This document shows, in pieces, positions 12,221 through 24,670 of a stretch of 64,000 nt of DNA. Each line of letters starts with the position of its first letter. The first letter of the stretch is position 1. The notes beneath the pieces are model-generated. The model ran no database searches. It was not told the DNA's origin and saw only the letters and a program-made list of their open reading frames with translations. Origin of the DNA: Thelonectria olida (lineage: Eukaryota > Ascomycota > Sordariomycetes > Hypocreales > Nectriaceae); the NCBI GenBank assembly GCA_020736575.1, contig JAGPYM010000021.1:496001-560000 (forward strand), in the 5' to 3' direction. The translations under genes and the position numbers were made by a program.

Positions 12221-12337
12221 TCAGGTCCGGCGGAAGATGGAAGACAAAATAATCAGTCATAGTTACCAAGGGGAATGTTTGCGATGGATCAACAATTAGG
12301 ATATAGAGCGTCTAATATGAACAGATCGTCTGTCAAA

Positions 12338-14601
12338 TCAGCTCAAGACCAGTCGATCCAATGTGCTGCTTTCCATCAGAATCTTGGACCAAGGAAGATT
12401 TCGATTCTTGGCAAGATCCCGAGCCTCCCATACTTGCCTCACGGCTTGGCCAGCGACCTCAAACATTCGAATGCCCGTGAGCGCCGTTTCAGAGCTGAAC
12501 CACGCGGATATCTTGCTCCGAGTCTCCGGGTTTGACGCCTCACAGCCCGCTATGAAGCCTGGCCAGCAAAGATTCGATGAGGGGTCATTGGATTCTCGTT
12601 TGAACTGGCCATACCGAGTCAGGTGGTCAAATGTCTTGTCGACGAACTGTTGTAGGATGTGTGTGTCCACGTTTCTAACACATCGGTAAAAATAGATAAG
12701 GAGAGCAGCGTGCATGGCTTCTCTGAAGTGATATAGTAAAGATACGCGCGCTTGACTTTTTGATTCTTGGGCTTCCCTTGTGCGATCTTCGGAGACGCAG
12801 CTGGGACATGGCGGGATAAAAGAGCCTTTTTCGGGATCGAGGATGTCATTCTGCCAGTCGCAAATGTCTGTCTCCAGCTTGTTCGCTTCGGCAACCAACA
12901 GCTCTGGATTCTTGGTGCTGGAAGATGCCTGTCTTCGCTCCATCCGCTGCGCAAGTGCCGTGACGCGCGAAATCAACTTGAAGAGCGGCTCCGGGAGCGA
13001 ATAAATCTGTTCAAAGATAGATTTGTTCTTGCCGCAGATATGGCAAGGGGCCTTCCCCAGAGCTTGTAATGTTATCGACGTGTTTCGACGCTCCTCTTCG
13101 CGAAGGAGGCTTGACCATAGACTAATGTTCGGATCCATGAGCACCATGCTGCTATCGACGTTGCTAGGTCGCTTCAGGTGTCCATTTACCAATATTTCTC
13201 GAGCTTGGATTCCGAATATTCCTACGCTCGCCTGCAGTGTCCGCAAGTATAGGAATGTGCTGTGCAACATGCGAACGCCGGGGGACGTATTCGTTTTATC
13301 CACATCGTAGAGGGCGATCAGATGTTCGACGTCGCGCAGATATGCATATGCATCCTCCATATCTCCACTCACAACCTGCAGGCATCCATGTTAGCCCCTA
13401 CTCAGTCTCAATGGCAGAGGCAGAACAGTACATACACATAGCGTCACCATACTCAGCAAAGCCATGAGAACATCTTGGTAATCCTCTAGTTTCCTTCCAG
13501 ACGAGAGACTCTGGAGGGACACTTTGAGTCGCGCCTTTGCTTGCATCCGGTAATTATTGCCAATTGCTCTCCATGGAAGCGTAGCCGTCTCTGATATAGG
13601 GAGCAAAATGTCCAAGTGGAATGCGCTGGCACCCAAGACGGCAAAGAGAAGGGACACCTTGGAGTTGCCCGCATCACCCCTGACCATGAACTCTCCAAGA
13701 GTTTCGTAAACTTTGGGTATGTGCAGTGTTTCCCACGGCGATTTTGATTGAATGCGAGCGGGAGAAAAGTACGGCACTAATGCGTGTTGATAACGGTCAA
13801 GTAGCAGGCGGATGGTGGGAAAGTCGAGGTTCTCCACGTTGAAACTGTATGTTATTGGCATGCATGGTGGTAAGATGAGAGGCAGTTCATCTAACGCTGT
13901 CATTGGTGACATGGCAGTAAGTGCATCTGCCCCGATGGGTGTGAAGAAGTCATGACCGATGCTTGTCGCGTCGCAAAGCTCCTCTGCACCGGGCACGAAT
14001 CGCAGAGAAGACTCGGCAAAGGCTGGTTCCCTAGTCGCAGCATCGAGAATATCATCCATGGGGAAATGATCCAGCATGATACCCGCGCTCTCCTCGGACT
14101 GGACAGTCTGCACCTCGATAGCCTCGACATCCGTTTCTTCCAGCTTAGATGCACTGCTCAGCTGAAAGAGGCTGAAAGGCCCGGCCGTAATCGTGTCATC
14201 ACTCGGAGAATCCTCAAACCGACAATCCAATTCTGCCAACAATACCTCGACAGAGGAATTCTGGATAGAAGACAGAACTGCAGCGACGTGTCGAGCACGC
14301 TCAGGATCTCAACCGAACGGTTAGCATTGGCAATCTTTGTGCGTCATGACGGCTGCACCTTACCAGATAGTAACTGCCGTCCCTTGGCCCCATGTTGTCT
14401 CAGTTGATTCTCATTCTGCAGATAATCCTCATGGGCGCCGTCACCGACGATATCCGAAGCCAACCAGGTGATCTCAGGAGAACTTGCGGGGCTGACGCAT
14501 TGGCGATTCAGTTTGGAACAGGTCGAGCAGCTGGGCGAAAGTCTGTCGCATTTGACCTTCCGAGACCGACAAGTCAGGCAAGCAGTATTATCTCGAGGCA
14601 T
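12338..14601 (-). CDS. Zn2Cys6 fungal-specific transcription factor
   Basis: A nuclear regulator of 715 residues in three exons on the minus strand: 14601-14364, 14307-13436 and 13375-12338. The zinc cluster is at the extreme N terminus with Cys8, 11, 18, 25, 28 and 35. The acidic middle (EETDVEAIEVQTVQSEESAG) could be an activation region, and the C-terminal half is helical. It sits between the class II aldolase and the dioxygenase and is divergent from the latter across 526 bases. It is therefore the natural candidate for a pathway-specific regulator of the 8.7-16.1 kb block; this is inference from position. Confidence 0.9.
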
Positions 14602-15127
14602 ACTTCAAGGCCTCCGAGCGTATGTGGGGTTTGGGGAAGATGGGAGCAGCAATAGCAAGGTTGATCTGGAGAACATCGTTTCGGTTCATGTTCAAGGCTC
14701 AGGACCACGGGGCAATCGATAGCGATAGGACGAGCTAAGGAGCCTGGCAACTCACCCCGATATCCCAGCGGGGAAGATCCTTAGCTTGAGTCCCTGGTCT
14801 CGCGCTTTCGCCTAGGCTACCGGTTTCGAGGATGGGGCGTGATACTGGTGGATTCTTTGCATGATAAGTGTGGGCTAGCTGATGCTTCCCCGCACGCACT
14901 TCTGCGATAGGCATGTGGTCGCCGAAGGATGTTCTGGGGGAGATACGTCGGCGTTCGACCGTCAGATAAGACGGTTGGCGATGGCTCAAGGGGGAGATAG
15001 TACGGGGTATAAAGAAGCAGGGTTGATGTCCGAGCTTGATCATTTGACGCAATAAACAGACGATAATTAGAGCAATTCACGTTATCTAAGTGTCTATTTC
15101 CAGTAGTTGCCAGACCGTTGATTGACC
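14602..15127. promoter_or_regulatory. Bidirectional promoter region, Zn2Cys6 regulator / dioxygenase
   Basis: This 526-base region lies between divergent starts. It contains GATAAG sites near 14867 and 14965, an AGATAA on the minus strand near 15085, and a CGG-N7-CCG palindrome at 14949-14961 that could suit a zinc-cluster dimer. None of these is individually significant. Confidence 0.4.
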
Positions 15128-16104
15128 ATGGCCGTTACATACCCTGCCATCCAACGCATTGACCGATCCGACGTGGACGGCATCATCAACGCCATTGCCA
15201 AGGACGGTTGCTGCATTGTCAAGAACTTTACTGATGTCGAGACTGTTGCTCAAGTCAATGCCGAGACGCGACCAATTCTAGACGCAGACCTGCCATGGAA
15301 GGTGAGATCTAACCCTCCCACACACACTCCCCATGACTCACAATTCTCCAGGGCGATCTCTTCCCTCCAGAGACTCGCAGATGCGCAAACCTCGTGCGAC
15401 GCAGCAAGACAGTCCGTGAGAAGTGGCTTGTCGACCCGTTGCTCCGCGCCCTCAACGGCAGGTTTATTGACAAGACAACGTCCAACTTTTACGGTGAAAC
15501 AAAGCACACATACACCAGCGAGGCAGTCTGCAGCATCGCCGTGACATTTGAGATTGGTCCCGGCGGTAAGTCCCAGCGCCTTCATCGCGACGACAAGAAC
15601 TACCATGTCGACCATCCGGACCAAACCCAAACCGGGTATCGTTTTGGCTCGGATGTCGAGCTTGCCTTCTTGGTGCCCGGTGTCAGGACCACGGTCGAGA
15701 ACGGCGCAACTCTCGCCATTCCAGGAAGCCATCTATGGGGGGCTGATCGCATCCCAAGAACCGACGAGGCAGTCTACGCAGAGATGGAAGTTGGCGACTG
15801 CTGGATTATGCTCGGCAGCTTATACCACGCCGGAGGATCGAACGTGACCCAGAACGAGAAGCGCTCGGTGCACGGCATGTTCTTTGTGAGAGGTTACATG
15901 AGACAGGAGGAGAACATTTACCTTGCCACTCCTCCTGAAGAGGTGCTCACCTGGAGTCCGGAAGTGCAAAAGGCAATGGGCTACACCTTGTCCAGTCCCA
16001 ACATTGGGTTCGTTGAGTTTATTCCTCCTGTGCCGTTTCTGTCGGGCGTCGAACGTGGCGATGCCTTGGGGGATTTTGACCCATCCCAGGAAAAGAAGAA
16101 CTGA
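15128..16104 (+). CDS. Phytanoyl-CoA dioxygenase (PhyH)-family 2-oxoglutarate/Fe(II) enzyme
   Basis: A predicted 2OG- and iron-dependent oxygenase of 308 residues, with exons 15128-15301 and 15352-16104. The iron facial triad is visible as HRDD (His136, Asp138) and GSLYHAGGSN (His217), with Arg229 placed to bind 2-oxoglutarate. Flanking signatures NGATLAIPGSHLWG and VGDCWIML are typical of PhyH-family enzymes of fungal secondary metabolism. The reaction is probably hydroxylation or desaturation of a small molecule; the substrate is unknown. Its divergent position against the Zn2Cys6 gene suggests shared control. Confidence 0.9.
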
Positions 16105-16480
16105 GGTAGAACTATGCAGAATCAATTCAAGTCAAACCATCAGCGACTTACCAAGACGAAACTGAGAATCTTACAAGGGCGCTTCCGTAGTTACCAATAT
16201 CGCAGCCGTCGAGATGCTCCAACGTTGGTAGGCAGTCGCGCTTTGGAACAGGTAAGTACCGAAAGGATGTGCCGCGACATGGCTCTCAATGAGAACGAAG
16301 ACAGGGGGTGTAGACAAGATTTAGCAAGCAATAATAAATAAACAGGCAGTAAAGAAAAACTCATAAGCTCATACATATAAAACCATTTGCGGTCTCGACT
16401 TGCCAGTGGCCGAAATTCCTCACCAGGGTGACTGCGAAAATTGTCAATAACCAGCATCTGGTTGCTTCTTGATGAAGACT
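16105..16480. other. Intergenic region
   Basis: The 3' flanks of the convergent dioxygenase and MFS remnant lie here. I see nothing else. Confidence 0.4.
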
Positions 16481-17641
16481 TCAGTGCGCACCTTTGCCAG
16501 CCAGACTCTTGTTGCGAATGAGCAGTCCGCAAGCGATCAAGATGCCTGCGATGAGAACTGCGCCAATATAAATGTCGTTGAGAGCTCTGATGTACCCCTT
16601 GATGACGTTATCACGAACATCACCGCTCAAGTCCTAAATCGTAAACATGGATCCCTTCACTGCGGCAATGGTTTCGGCATCGACACCGTTTGCGGGCAGA
16701 TATCTCGACAAACCACTCTGAAGCACTGCATTGCCAATGACTGGTCCACATATGCCATCAAACAGCTGGAAGAGACGATGGCAATTGCAAAAGGGACTGC
16801 CCATTCATCATTGTCCGCCTGCACAGGCAAGAAGGCGACATTCTGGGTGAAACTGATTAGCGCCGCATCGGAGGTATTGGCATCGACCGTGTAGAGCAGG
16901 CCTCCGCCAATGGCGAGGAATGCGGGACAGGTCCAGCCACAATGCCAGTATCTCTTGGTGATAGCCATGACCAGTCCCTCGGCGGCTTGAGATAGCACGA
17001 CCGTGAGGAGGAATGGGACTACCAACAGACCAGCCTTCAGCGACGTGACCCCTCGACTAGCTTCGTATGGAACAGGAACGAAGACGGCTGCAAAGAGGTT
17101 GCTCATGAGGGTGAGCATTGCCATGAATGAAGCGCCCACAACAGTCCTGTTCTTCCAAGCCACCAGGGGCATAATGGGCCAAGCTGCCGCATAGTGTTTA
17201 ATTACGACGAATAGGTCCATGATTCCAAAAGCCGGCGAACAGCTCAATGATGGTATGCGCGTTCCAGGGCAGCGTTGAGCCACCCCATTGCAGAGCGAGG
17301 ATGAAGCACACCAAACTCGAGGTAACGGTCAAGTACTCAACCCAGTCAACGAGAAGCCAGCGCCGAGTGGCCTCGGAGAAGGAACGAGCGCTTCCTCGAA
17401 ACACGAGATTGAGACACTAGTCGAGCCTGCGATCAATTTCCTCCTCGATAGGCAGCGTCGGGACATCTGGCAGGACGAACCAGTTGAGTGCGATTGTGAG
17501 AGCGCCGAGCGGCACGACGATGAGGAAACACATGCGACGGAGGCCAATGTCGGTAAAGGCACCCGCGATGGTAGGACCAACCGTCCGCCAATAGCGTTTT
17601 GGATCGTTTCCGTGGGCAGTTCGACGAAACTGAGGCACCAT
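16481..17641 (-). pseudogene. MFS multidrug-type transporter, 5'-truncated and frameshifted
   Basis: On the minus strand the second half of a 14-helix MFS drug-efflux protein can be read in pieces. The MFS motif C (GPTIAGAFTD) is followed by CFLIVVPLGALTIALNWFVL near 17580-17420, then ALQWGGSTLPWNAHTIIELF near 17300-17240. Helices around GLLVVPFLLTVVLSQAAEGL follow, and the C terminus (YIRALNDIYIGAVLIAGILI) ends at a TGA at 16481-16483. Reading it requires several frame changes and passes stops (for example the TAG after DRRLD near 17417). Everything before motif C, helices 1-4, is absent. The upstream sequence to 17957 has no recognisable MFS residue. It is a dead export gene next to a metabolic block. 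Confidence 0.8.
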
Positions 17642-17957
17642 TTCGATTTGCTATATATGATATTCATGTTAAATTCAAGACTGCCAAGAGAGATTAATGT
17701 CAACATTCAGCTACTTCCCCAGCGAATATTTAGATGTTGCTTGAAGTCTAGGGTATGCACTGACGTAAGACGTAATAACGAAAAGTAGACAGTGAATCGG
17801 CATACCTATTTAAAGTATCTTGTGTATCGCTAGGCATGTCGAGATGTCATAAAATTCTTGTATTTATTCAAGTAGCTAACCGAATTCTTGAATCATGTTT
17901 TAGGAGAAGCCTTTGGCCCTTCGGCTGGAGTCATCAGAATGCGCCATCATCTCCCAA
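17642..17957. other. Intergenic, AT-richer stretch at the MFS break point
   Basis: This sequence replaces the missing 5' half of the MFS gene. It is somewhat AT-rich and has no recognisable gene or clear repeat end. Confidence 0.35.
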
Positions 17958-19058
17958 TTATGGGAGCGGGTCGATCAGCACCTGGGGACCAAGGGGAACA
18001 ATCAGAGGGCCGTTTCCTTCATAAACAATCTTCTTTCTGCTATCAGCATAGCCATAGGCGTATTGTCCAAGATATGGCGACGTGCTCCTGAAGAAGGCTG
18101 CTCGAAGCTCTCCATTCTCGTCTTGGTCCCAATACAGGCGTCGGAGCCACAGATAAAGTCTTGGATAATCGTGGCGGATCGACTTCAAGTTGCACAAAAA
18201 CACTGGATGATATGCCACGTCGAAACGGGCAATAGTCGTATACAGTCGCACGTCGGCCTCGGTGATAGTGTCACCCAGGAGGTATCGCTTGCCGTGGCTG
18301 AGCAACTCCTCCACCCGGTCGAGAGACTCAAATAGAGGCTTGATGTTTTCGCTATACGCCTGCTGGGTCTTGGCGAAGCCAACCTTGTAAACGCCGTTGT
18401 TGATGGTATCATACACCCAGGTGTTGAGTTGGTTGATCTCGTCGCGGAGATTCTGTGGGTACAGACCGCCCCCGGGCCGGTTCTCTTCTCTGAGATGCTC
18501 GGGGATCAAGTCGTCGAATTCCGTGTACAGCATGCGAATAATCTCAGCTGACTCATTGTTGACGATTGTGTCGCCCTTTTTGTCATAGAGGACTGGGACT
18601 GTGTATCTGCCAACGTAGTTGGGGTCGGCATGGAAGTAGAGATCTTTGAGTTTCTTGAAGCCATGGAGCGGATCCTCCGGCAACGACTCTCCTTCGCCGC
18701 TGAAGTACCATCCCTCAGGCCCCATGCTCAAATGCACTTGGTACACATCAATGACGTCCTCGAGGCCCTTTAGCAGGCGGACGATCAAGGTACGATGGGC
18801 CTGCCGATACTTAGTACATTGAGGTCGTCAGGATTGGCTCCAAGTAGTACTTACCCATGGGCACCCAGGTGAGAGGTAAAGGGCGTATCGGCCCTTTTCG
18901 GCTGGGAATTTGGCGTTTGGATCTCGAGACACAGCATCCCGAAAGGCACTGTCCGGGCGAGTGAAGCTGCCGCTCTTGTGATATACCGACTATGCCTAGG
19001 TGAGTTGGGTATTGTCAACAGTGAACGAAACACTTACAGGTCCCAGATTGAGCGTCAT
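17958..19058 (-). CDS. ECM4/GTO-type glutathione S-transferase (glutathionyl-hydroquinone reductase family)
   Basis: A soluble enzyme of 332 residues, with exons 19058-19038, 18989-18855 and 18800-17958. It uses glutathione to reduce glutathionyl-hydroquinones or related thioethers. The omega-class active site CPWAHRTLIVR gives catalytic Cys50, unlike the Tyr/Ser of other GSTs. The thioredoxin-like half continues through YTVPVLYDKKGDTIVNNESA (glutathione-binding proline and Glu-Ser). The helical C-terminal half includes DTINNGVYKVGFAKTQ and GDTITEADVRLYTTIARFD, both characteristic of the ECM4 family. Length and motifs are normal. Whether it serves detoxification generally or the nearby metabolic genes is unknown. 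Confidence 0.93.
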
Positions 19059-19770
19059 GTTTCAATGCGTAGAGCACTTATTGAAATGATGTGACCTGTG
19101 GTTGAGAGAATATCGTGTCGAAGCTGGTATGGAAGAGACTGGGGTGTCAGCAGATTTAATATGTGATTACGGCACCAGTCTCACCACCCCTAGTACACAT
19201 GCCACGATGAATTCCCATTATCAATCTACTCTCTCCAGTGCCTCCGGTCATTCGCACTCACCAGAAGTCCGAACCACCATCCGACATGTGGAGACTTGAT
19301 TTCCAACCATCTACACGCGCGGCATCACGTCATTTGCCGCTTACAAATTCGCCTCATGAGGCTACGCGCGCGGCAAGTTGACAACTAAAAGGAGTTGACG
19401 GAGTGGAAAGGTTGAAGCGTCATTCTGAATGGAAATTAGCGCCATCAAGCCTTTATCGAACGGAGTAGTTAGTAAAGGGGCATCCGCTGATTCAACTAAG
19501 CGCGCATCTATCCATGATACAACCATGGGATCAATTCAAGAGCATACCAACTTCCTGGACTTGATGAGCTCATTTCGACTCGAGTACTAGCCTTTATCTA
19601 GCAGTGTTAATGTGGGCGCTGATTGAACACTTATGATATGTTATTCTTTGACGCACATCAATAGAGTGAGAAAAGTGAGTTTCAACAGGGAATTTTATTT
19701 GCGTCAAGGAGTCAGCTGAGGTCAAAAGATGAAAATCCTGAAGGAGTTAAGGACCATAACACAGCATCAC
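19059..19770. other. Intergenic region upstream of the GST
   Basis: This is the promoter of the GST and the 3' flank of the NmrA-like gene. I see no other feature. Confidence 0.4.
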
Positions 19771-20811
19771 TCAATCCTCGTGCTTATAGTAGTCCTTGAT
19801 CATGTCCTTCGCTGTGAGAGGCTTGATGTCCGGGAACCTCTCATTCAAAGAACCTTCCAACGATATCTCACCTAAGCCTTCTGCCATCCACCTCTGGAAA
19901 ATCGACAAGAAGGGCAACAAGATATCCTTAGGGAATTTTTTGTAGGACTTGGCATGACCTGGAAGCTCTGTGATCTCAGATCTTCTCAATTTCTCCAAAT
20001 CATCGTATTGCACATTGAACTTCTTGCCTGTGGCTGTCTCCACCAATGCGAGAAGCTCGTTGAAGGTCAGGGTCTCGCCTATAATCTTCAGCTCTCGGGG
20101 CCAAGAAGGCAGATCGAGAGCTGCGACAGTGAATCGCGCAACATCAAATGTGTAGGTGAGCGTGACGGGCTCGTTGCCCGTGCCTGGAATGCCAGCGGCG
20201 GCATTGGGAATGTCGATGACGAGAGTGCTGTGGTCATAATAAGACTTGAGAGAGGGAGGAGCAAAGTAGTCTAGGAATGTCCCATTGTGCACAACAGCCC
20301 ACTCGAGATTGGTCTCCTCCAACGCTTTCAGGGAGTCAAAGTACGACTGGAGGGGTGGAAGAATTTTCGTCCCACTGTGGACGCCATTAGAACCTCGAGT
20401 TGCCATCATATCAAGTAAACTCACTCTTCTGGGTACGCTGTAGCAAATGAACTCGGGATGAAGCGCTTGGTGGCCGATGACGCTTCTGCTGCCTTGATTA
20501 GGTTGAATTGGGATTTGGCAAGTGATGTGGCATTGATTCCGAAGGCGCAAATAATAGTATGTATCTCGTGTTCCTCAAGAAAAGCAGTGAGAGAGTCGAC
20601 ATTGGAATAATCGACCACAAAGTGAGGAAGAGCCAATTCGGCTGTCTGTGGTTCCTAACAGGATGTTAGCGGTGTCCCGGCTCATATTCAGAGTATTATA
20701 TCTCACCTTTCGTGTCAGGATGATTGCATGATGATTGTCCTGACTAGCTAACACATCGGCGATTGTTTTTCCAACTGTGCCGGTTCCCCCAGCAAGAGCA
20801 ACATTGACCAT
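19771..20811 (-). CDS. NmrA-like / isoflavone-reductase-like NAD(P)-binding protein
   Basis: An atypical short-chain dehydrogenase of 312 residues, with exons 20811-20707, 20654-20425 and 20374-19771. The Rossmann motif GGTGTVG is at residues 8-14, right after the start. It continues with FIPSSFATAYPEDG and a WAVVHNGTFLDYF segment as in NmrA/isoflavone reductase relatives. Fungal members either sense NAD(P) redox state, as NmrA does towards AreA, or reduce small molecules. The sequence does not settle which applies here. It is on the same strand as the GST but with its own promoter. Confidence 0.88.
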
Positions 20812-21529
20812 TCTGGAGATTCCGCGCGGTTTCTAATGTCGTAGGATGGTTGAGAGATGAGACAGGTAAATCTGAGATGATTACAGCCTCAATTCTTCAT
20901 CGTGAAGCTGTTACTTATAAAGCAAAGGTACCGGACATAAGCTAACATGTCCGGTCCCCAAGTCTCCATAAACTCTGGGGTGTCTCCACGTTCCTCAAGC
21001 TGTGATAGGAGGAGCAACACCTGGATGGGGCCGTTTATGCAACTGGCTTACAGGCAAAGAGCTCGTCGAACCACGGCTGCCAACACAGATCTGAGAGCGG
21101 CCCACGTAAGGGTCAATTGACATGGTGGGAGCCAGGCCACGAGATCGGAACCCGAGGAATCCGGTCGTTGCGTATGCCTCGTCTCAGATGGAAACGCCAA
21201 TGGAAATGCATCAAACAATGAGTTAAGCATATAGAATAGCCGAGGGAGTGACGAGTTGCAAGCCTCTCTCGCATGTCGTGGATAATTATTTATCTTAGTT
21301 TTAGTGACGTTTACAAATAAGCAACCTCATCTGGACTAACTATAGGCTTTGAATTGTGCCACAACAGGCTTAAAGGGGGCTGAGAAGCTAAACCAAGGGG
21401 TTGTATAATATATGAGCCTTGGTCCGGACGTCAATCATAACCCTCGAAGTCATAGGAAAACCTCACACATCGGCCCGTAACGCGTCTCAATCCAAGGTTT
21501 GTCTCGTCATGTCAGACTAACTAGATAGT
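20812..21529. other. Intergenic region
   Basis: This is the promoter of the NmrA-like gene and the 3' flank of the HET gene. It is modestly AT-rich around 21,270-21,430. I see no gene. Confidence 0.4.
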
Positions 21530-23628
21530 TTAGACGAGTATTACATCTTCCAGGCCGTCTTGTATGCAGTCAGAACTTCCTGTCATCCAACGATGTAACC
21601 CGAAGCTCTCAAAGTTGTATCTCTCGTCCGATTTGCGCAGCTTCAAATCTGCGCTCCCAACCCTCTGAAAGGGCTGAACGCCAGCACATGGGGAGGCGGT
21701 ATGGCTTGCCGCCTTTGCAATAATACAAAAGACACTGAACTCAGCTACATCCGAGCCGATGTTATATTCGCGCCATGCCAATGGGATTGCCACGAAGGGG
21801 GTCTTTTGCGGACTGTCATTTATCATGCTCGGCGCGTTGTACATCTTCTCATCTTCCCATATGACAGGTACCTTACAGTTTGGTCCCTCTGCAAACAGTG
21901 TCACTACGAGGTCCCCATTGTCGCAGGTTTTGCTGGATAGAGGGCACTTCCTCGCCTGCAGCTTGATCCAGCCCCCAGTTGTTTTTCCAAAAGGGCTGTC
22001 AGGTGTGTCCAGGTCCACGTGTGCTTTCTGGAAAGTTGCCAAAGGATACTTCATGGCTGCAAACGATATCGAAGCGTTCAATGAAGCCCAAGACCATGTG
22101 GGTGCTCGATACTGGCCACTGCGCCTTTGGTAATGCTTGCGGATGTCGATGTACCAGCAGAGATTGAGAATGATGTCGTTCTGCCATAAACCAGCCAGGT
22201 ACCTGTTGTCCACTGAGGCGGCTGCTGCTATTTTCGCAAAGTATTCAGCAATGCCGGCTACTGCAGGAAGCTTGTCGCTTGTCACTGACAGGTTGCGTTG
22301 GGAGTACAAACCAACAACCTGCTTCCACTCCGTTTCCCAGTAAACGGCATTAGGTAAGCTGTACTGCCAGTTCCAACGTGACGGGCTGGCTGAGCAACCG
22401 TCCTCGGGAATGAAGGCTGTTGTGCACTCGAAGCACACCTGGGAATTGCCGAAGTGAATCGTGCGGGGGGACAGATAGCGCTCCTGCAGCACCCATCCTC
22501 GACTTGTTAAAGGCTCATCCTCAAGGCGAACATAGCGTGATGTGTCCCCAACGTTTCTGACGTGAAGGGGGAAAATCAGGAGTTCTCCAGATACGTGATC
22601 ATCACGGAAGGGAACAGCAACATAGATCCGCGGAGTGCGCTTGCCCAAGAAACCCTCCGAGCTGCATGCCGCTCGACTTGCAGCAATCGTAACGGTAGAG
22701 TTCCCGTAAACTTTGGCCATGCGACCCGACTCGCGCGCCCAGTCACTCGGATCATCCTGAAAGATGCATAAGCTATCTATCCAGAGGTGCGATAGCCCGA
22801 GCTGGCTGATGACCCAGACAGCATCTTGGAATGTTTTGGGGAGGTCAACTATCTTCATCCCTTTCACCAACTTCGTGAAGGATCCAGCGTTGAGGGTCAA
22901 CGGGCGGTCACTTCCCCAACAGTAGCTGAGGGCTGCATAACCGCCTTCAATGTTGGTTCCCTCACAAAGCGAAATGGTCTGGCCGTTGTCTTTGATTTTT
23001 AGGATTCTTGTCGGAGTTTCCCGTTCATCGCGTTGCACATGTCCGTGGCTCTCTTCACAATGTTGTATCCAATTGGTGATCTTGGCTAAGACTGAAGGCA
23101 ACATGGGGTCTGGAGGAACTAGCCGTCCGCTCACAATGCCCGTCAGCGGGCTGTCTAATAAGTGTAAGCGCAAATGTGTGTAATGGATATCTGTCTATGG
23201 CTCTCACCATCCCTAACACAGATTCCAGCACCTCCCATGATACGATACTGGTGTCTTAGTTCGTCGTGGCGGCCGATGATCTGGAAACCATCCGCTTGGT
23301 ATCTGCCTGACAGCCAGAAAGTGTAATTGGAGTCTGGGAGGTTCCGAAATCCCAGCGCGGTTAATTTCTTCATCTTTCCCAGTGTTTCTGACACACAGCC
23401 CTCAATCAACCTGCAGAGCTCACAGGACCTTGCATTTGATTGAAGATTCTCAAGAGAATTGTGATGCGGCACAAGGGCTTTGTCGAAATCAGGATGCTCC
23501 CATTCCTCAGCCTTGTAGTAGAAGAGCTCGCAGTTTAGAGGCCATCCACCGATAGGCTCGGGATATCTCACATCTCGACGGAGCATGGTACTAAAGTTGA
23601 TGTTGAGGCATATACTGCAGAGAGGCAT
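21530..23628 (-). CDS. Heterokaryon incompatibility (HET) domain protein
   Basis: A predicted allorecognition/cell-death-type protein of 681 residues. Exon 1 is 23628-23208 and exon 2 is 23154-21530, with one 53-nt intron. The N-terminal 130 residues include a Cys-rich start (CSICLNI) and CELCRLIEGC, typical of the region ahead of the HET domain. The HET core follows: YAALSYCWG near residues 213-221, then TFQDAVWVISQLGLSHLWID with DSLCIFQDDPSDWA, and MAKVYGNSTVTIAAS. The end of the domain, LTSRGWVLQERYLSPRTIHF, is intact. The start is the first ATG in frame with good cysteine spacing downstream. The gene looks complete, in contrast to the HET remnant at 54.4 kb. The partner is unknown. Confidence 0.93.
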
Positions 23629-24031
23629 TGTTGGCACGTCTGGGGCTCGATGCTGGGGCTAGAGGAGGACGGAGAAGTTGAAATTTCACTTCGGGGGTGA
23701 CCTGGAGATGAGGGTTGCTTTCTCACGTTTCTTTCAACAGGTGACATTTTTTGCCCGCTCCTCTCGCGACCTTTGTCGGCCCATTCTTGTTGGTTGGTCT
23801 ACCGAGGGACTTGTTACAGGCTTCGTGCCACATGAACCAATTAAACAAGAGGGAAGCAACAAAGAGGATTTGGCGCGCGCTTACGCAAACATGACAAGAC
23901 TGGATGAGAGTCAAGAAGGGCTTTCGTGCCCCTCGATTGCACCACATGCTTAATGGGAATGATGCTGGTGTTTTCTTCACTACATAGTGAGTCTTGGGAT
24001 GGTTAGCTTCCAGACAGATCTGTTACAGTAA
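23629..24031. other. Intergenic region upstream of the HET gene
   Basis: This is the promoter of the HET gene. Open frames here have no recognisable content. Confidence 0.4.
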
Positions 24032-24372
24032 TCATGTCACAGGCAGGTATTTGTACAAGTCTCGAGACAGAAACTCCAAAATCCAACTCTTATGCGTGAA
24101 AAAGTCGACAGAAACGCTCTTGTGTGAACAGTGGCTCCATGATTGATGAGCTACCAGGATGCAAAATTGACCGAGCGAAAAGCCTCTCCGTCCATGGTGT
24201 GGAGATTTCTCTTCCAATTTGCCAATTTAGGTCTAAGCAACCCCATCCAAGCCAACCACTCACGTCTTTCCCTCTTGCTGAGAATGGATTGGATCTCTTT
24301 GTCCAGTGGATTGACGATAGACGAAGTGGTGCCCTCTCGTTGAAACATCCTCTTTGAGTTAGCAGCGCTCAT
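24032..24372 (-). CDS. Possible small hypothetical protein
   Basis: An ATG at 24372 opens a minus-strand frame rich in Arg, Lys and Trp (for example REWLAWMGLLRPKLANWKRN). It reads to a stop at 24151, giving 73 residues. An intron with a GTCAAT donor near 24174 and a CACAAG acceptor near 24120 would instead join it to a 28-residue tail ending at 24032. I recognise no family. Support is only codon quality and the divergent position against the gene at 24671. Confidence 0.3.
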
Positions 24373-24670
24373 GGCAGTCGTGTAACGCGACGCCCTATCC
24401 ACGCCCAGTGGCTTAGTTTCCAGGTGACAACCAAGGAAATAATGTGCAAAATTTCTGTCATAATGCGGTAAATACAGTGGGAAAGGGCGAATACCCGTGG
24501 GCTTTTTTACTGAAAAACCTGATACAACATCCACAGGGCCGTGATATAAAAACCATCTCTCGACCATCCGGTCACACTGCCATCAGAAACACATTCCTGC
24601 TACCGCCGAACTTCCTGATAGCGCCATAACAATAGTCGAAACCGCCACCCAGATTTCTTAGCCGAGCGCC

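Noticed and set aside
14949..14961. CGG-N7-CCG as a binding site of the adjacent Zn2Cys6 protein
   Set aside because: With any spacer allowed, such pairs are expected in a 526-base region; no repeat of the same spacer was seen in the other promoter.
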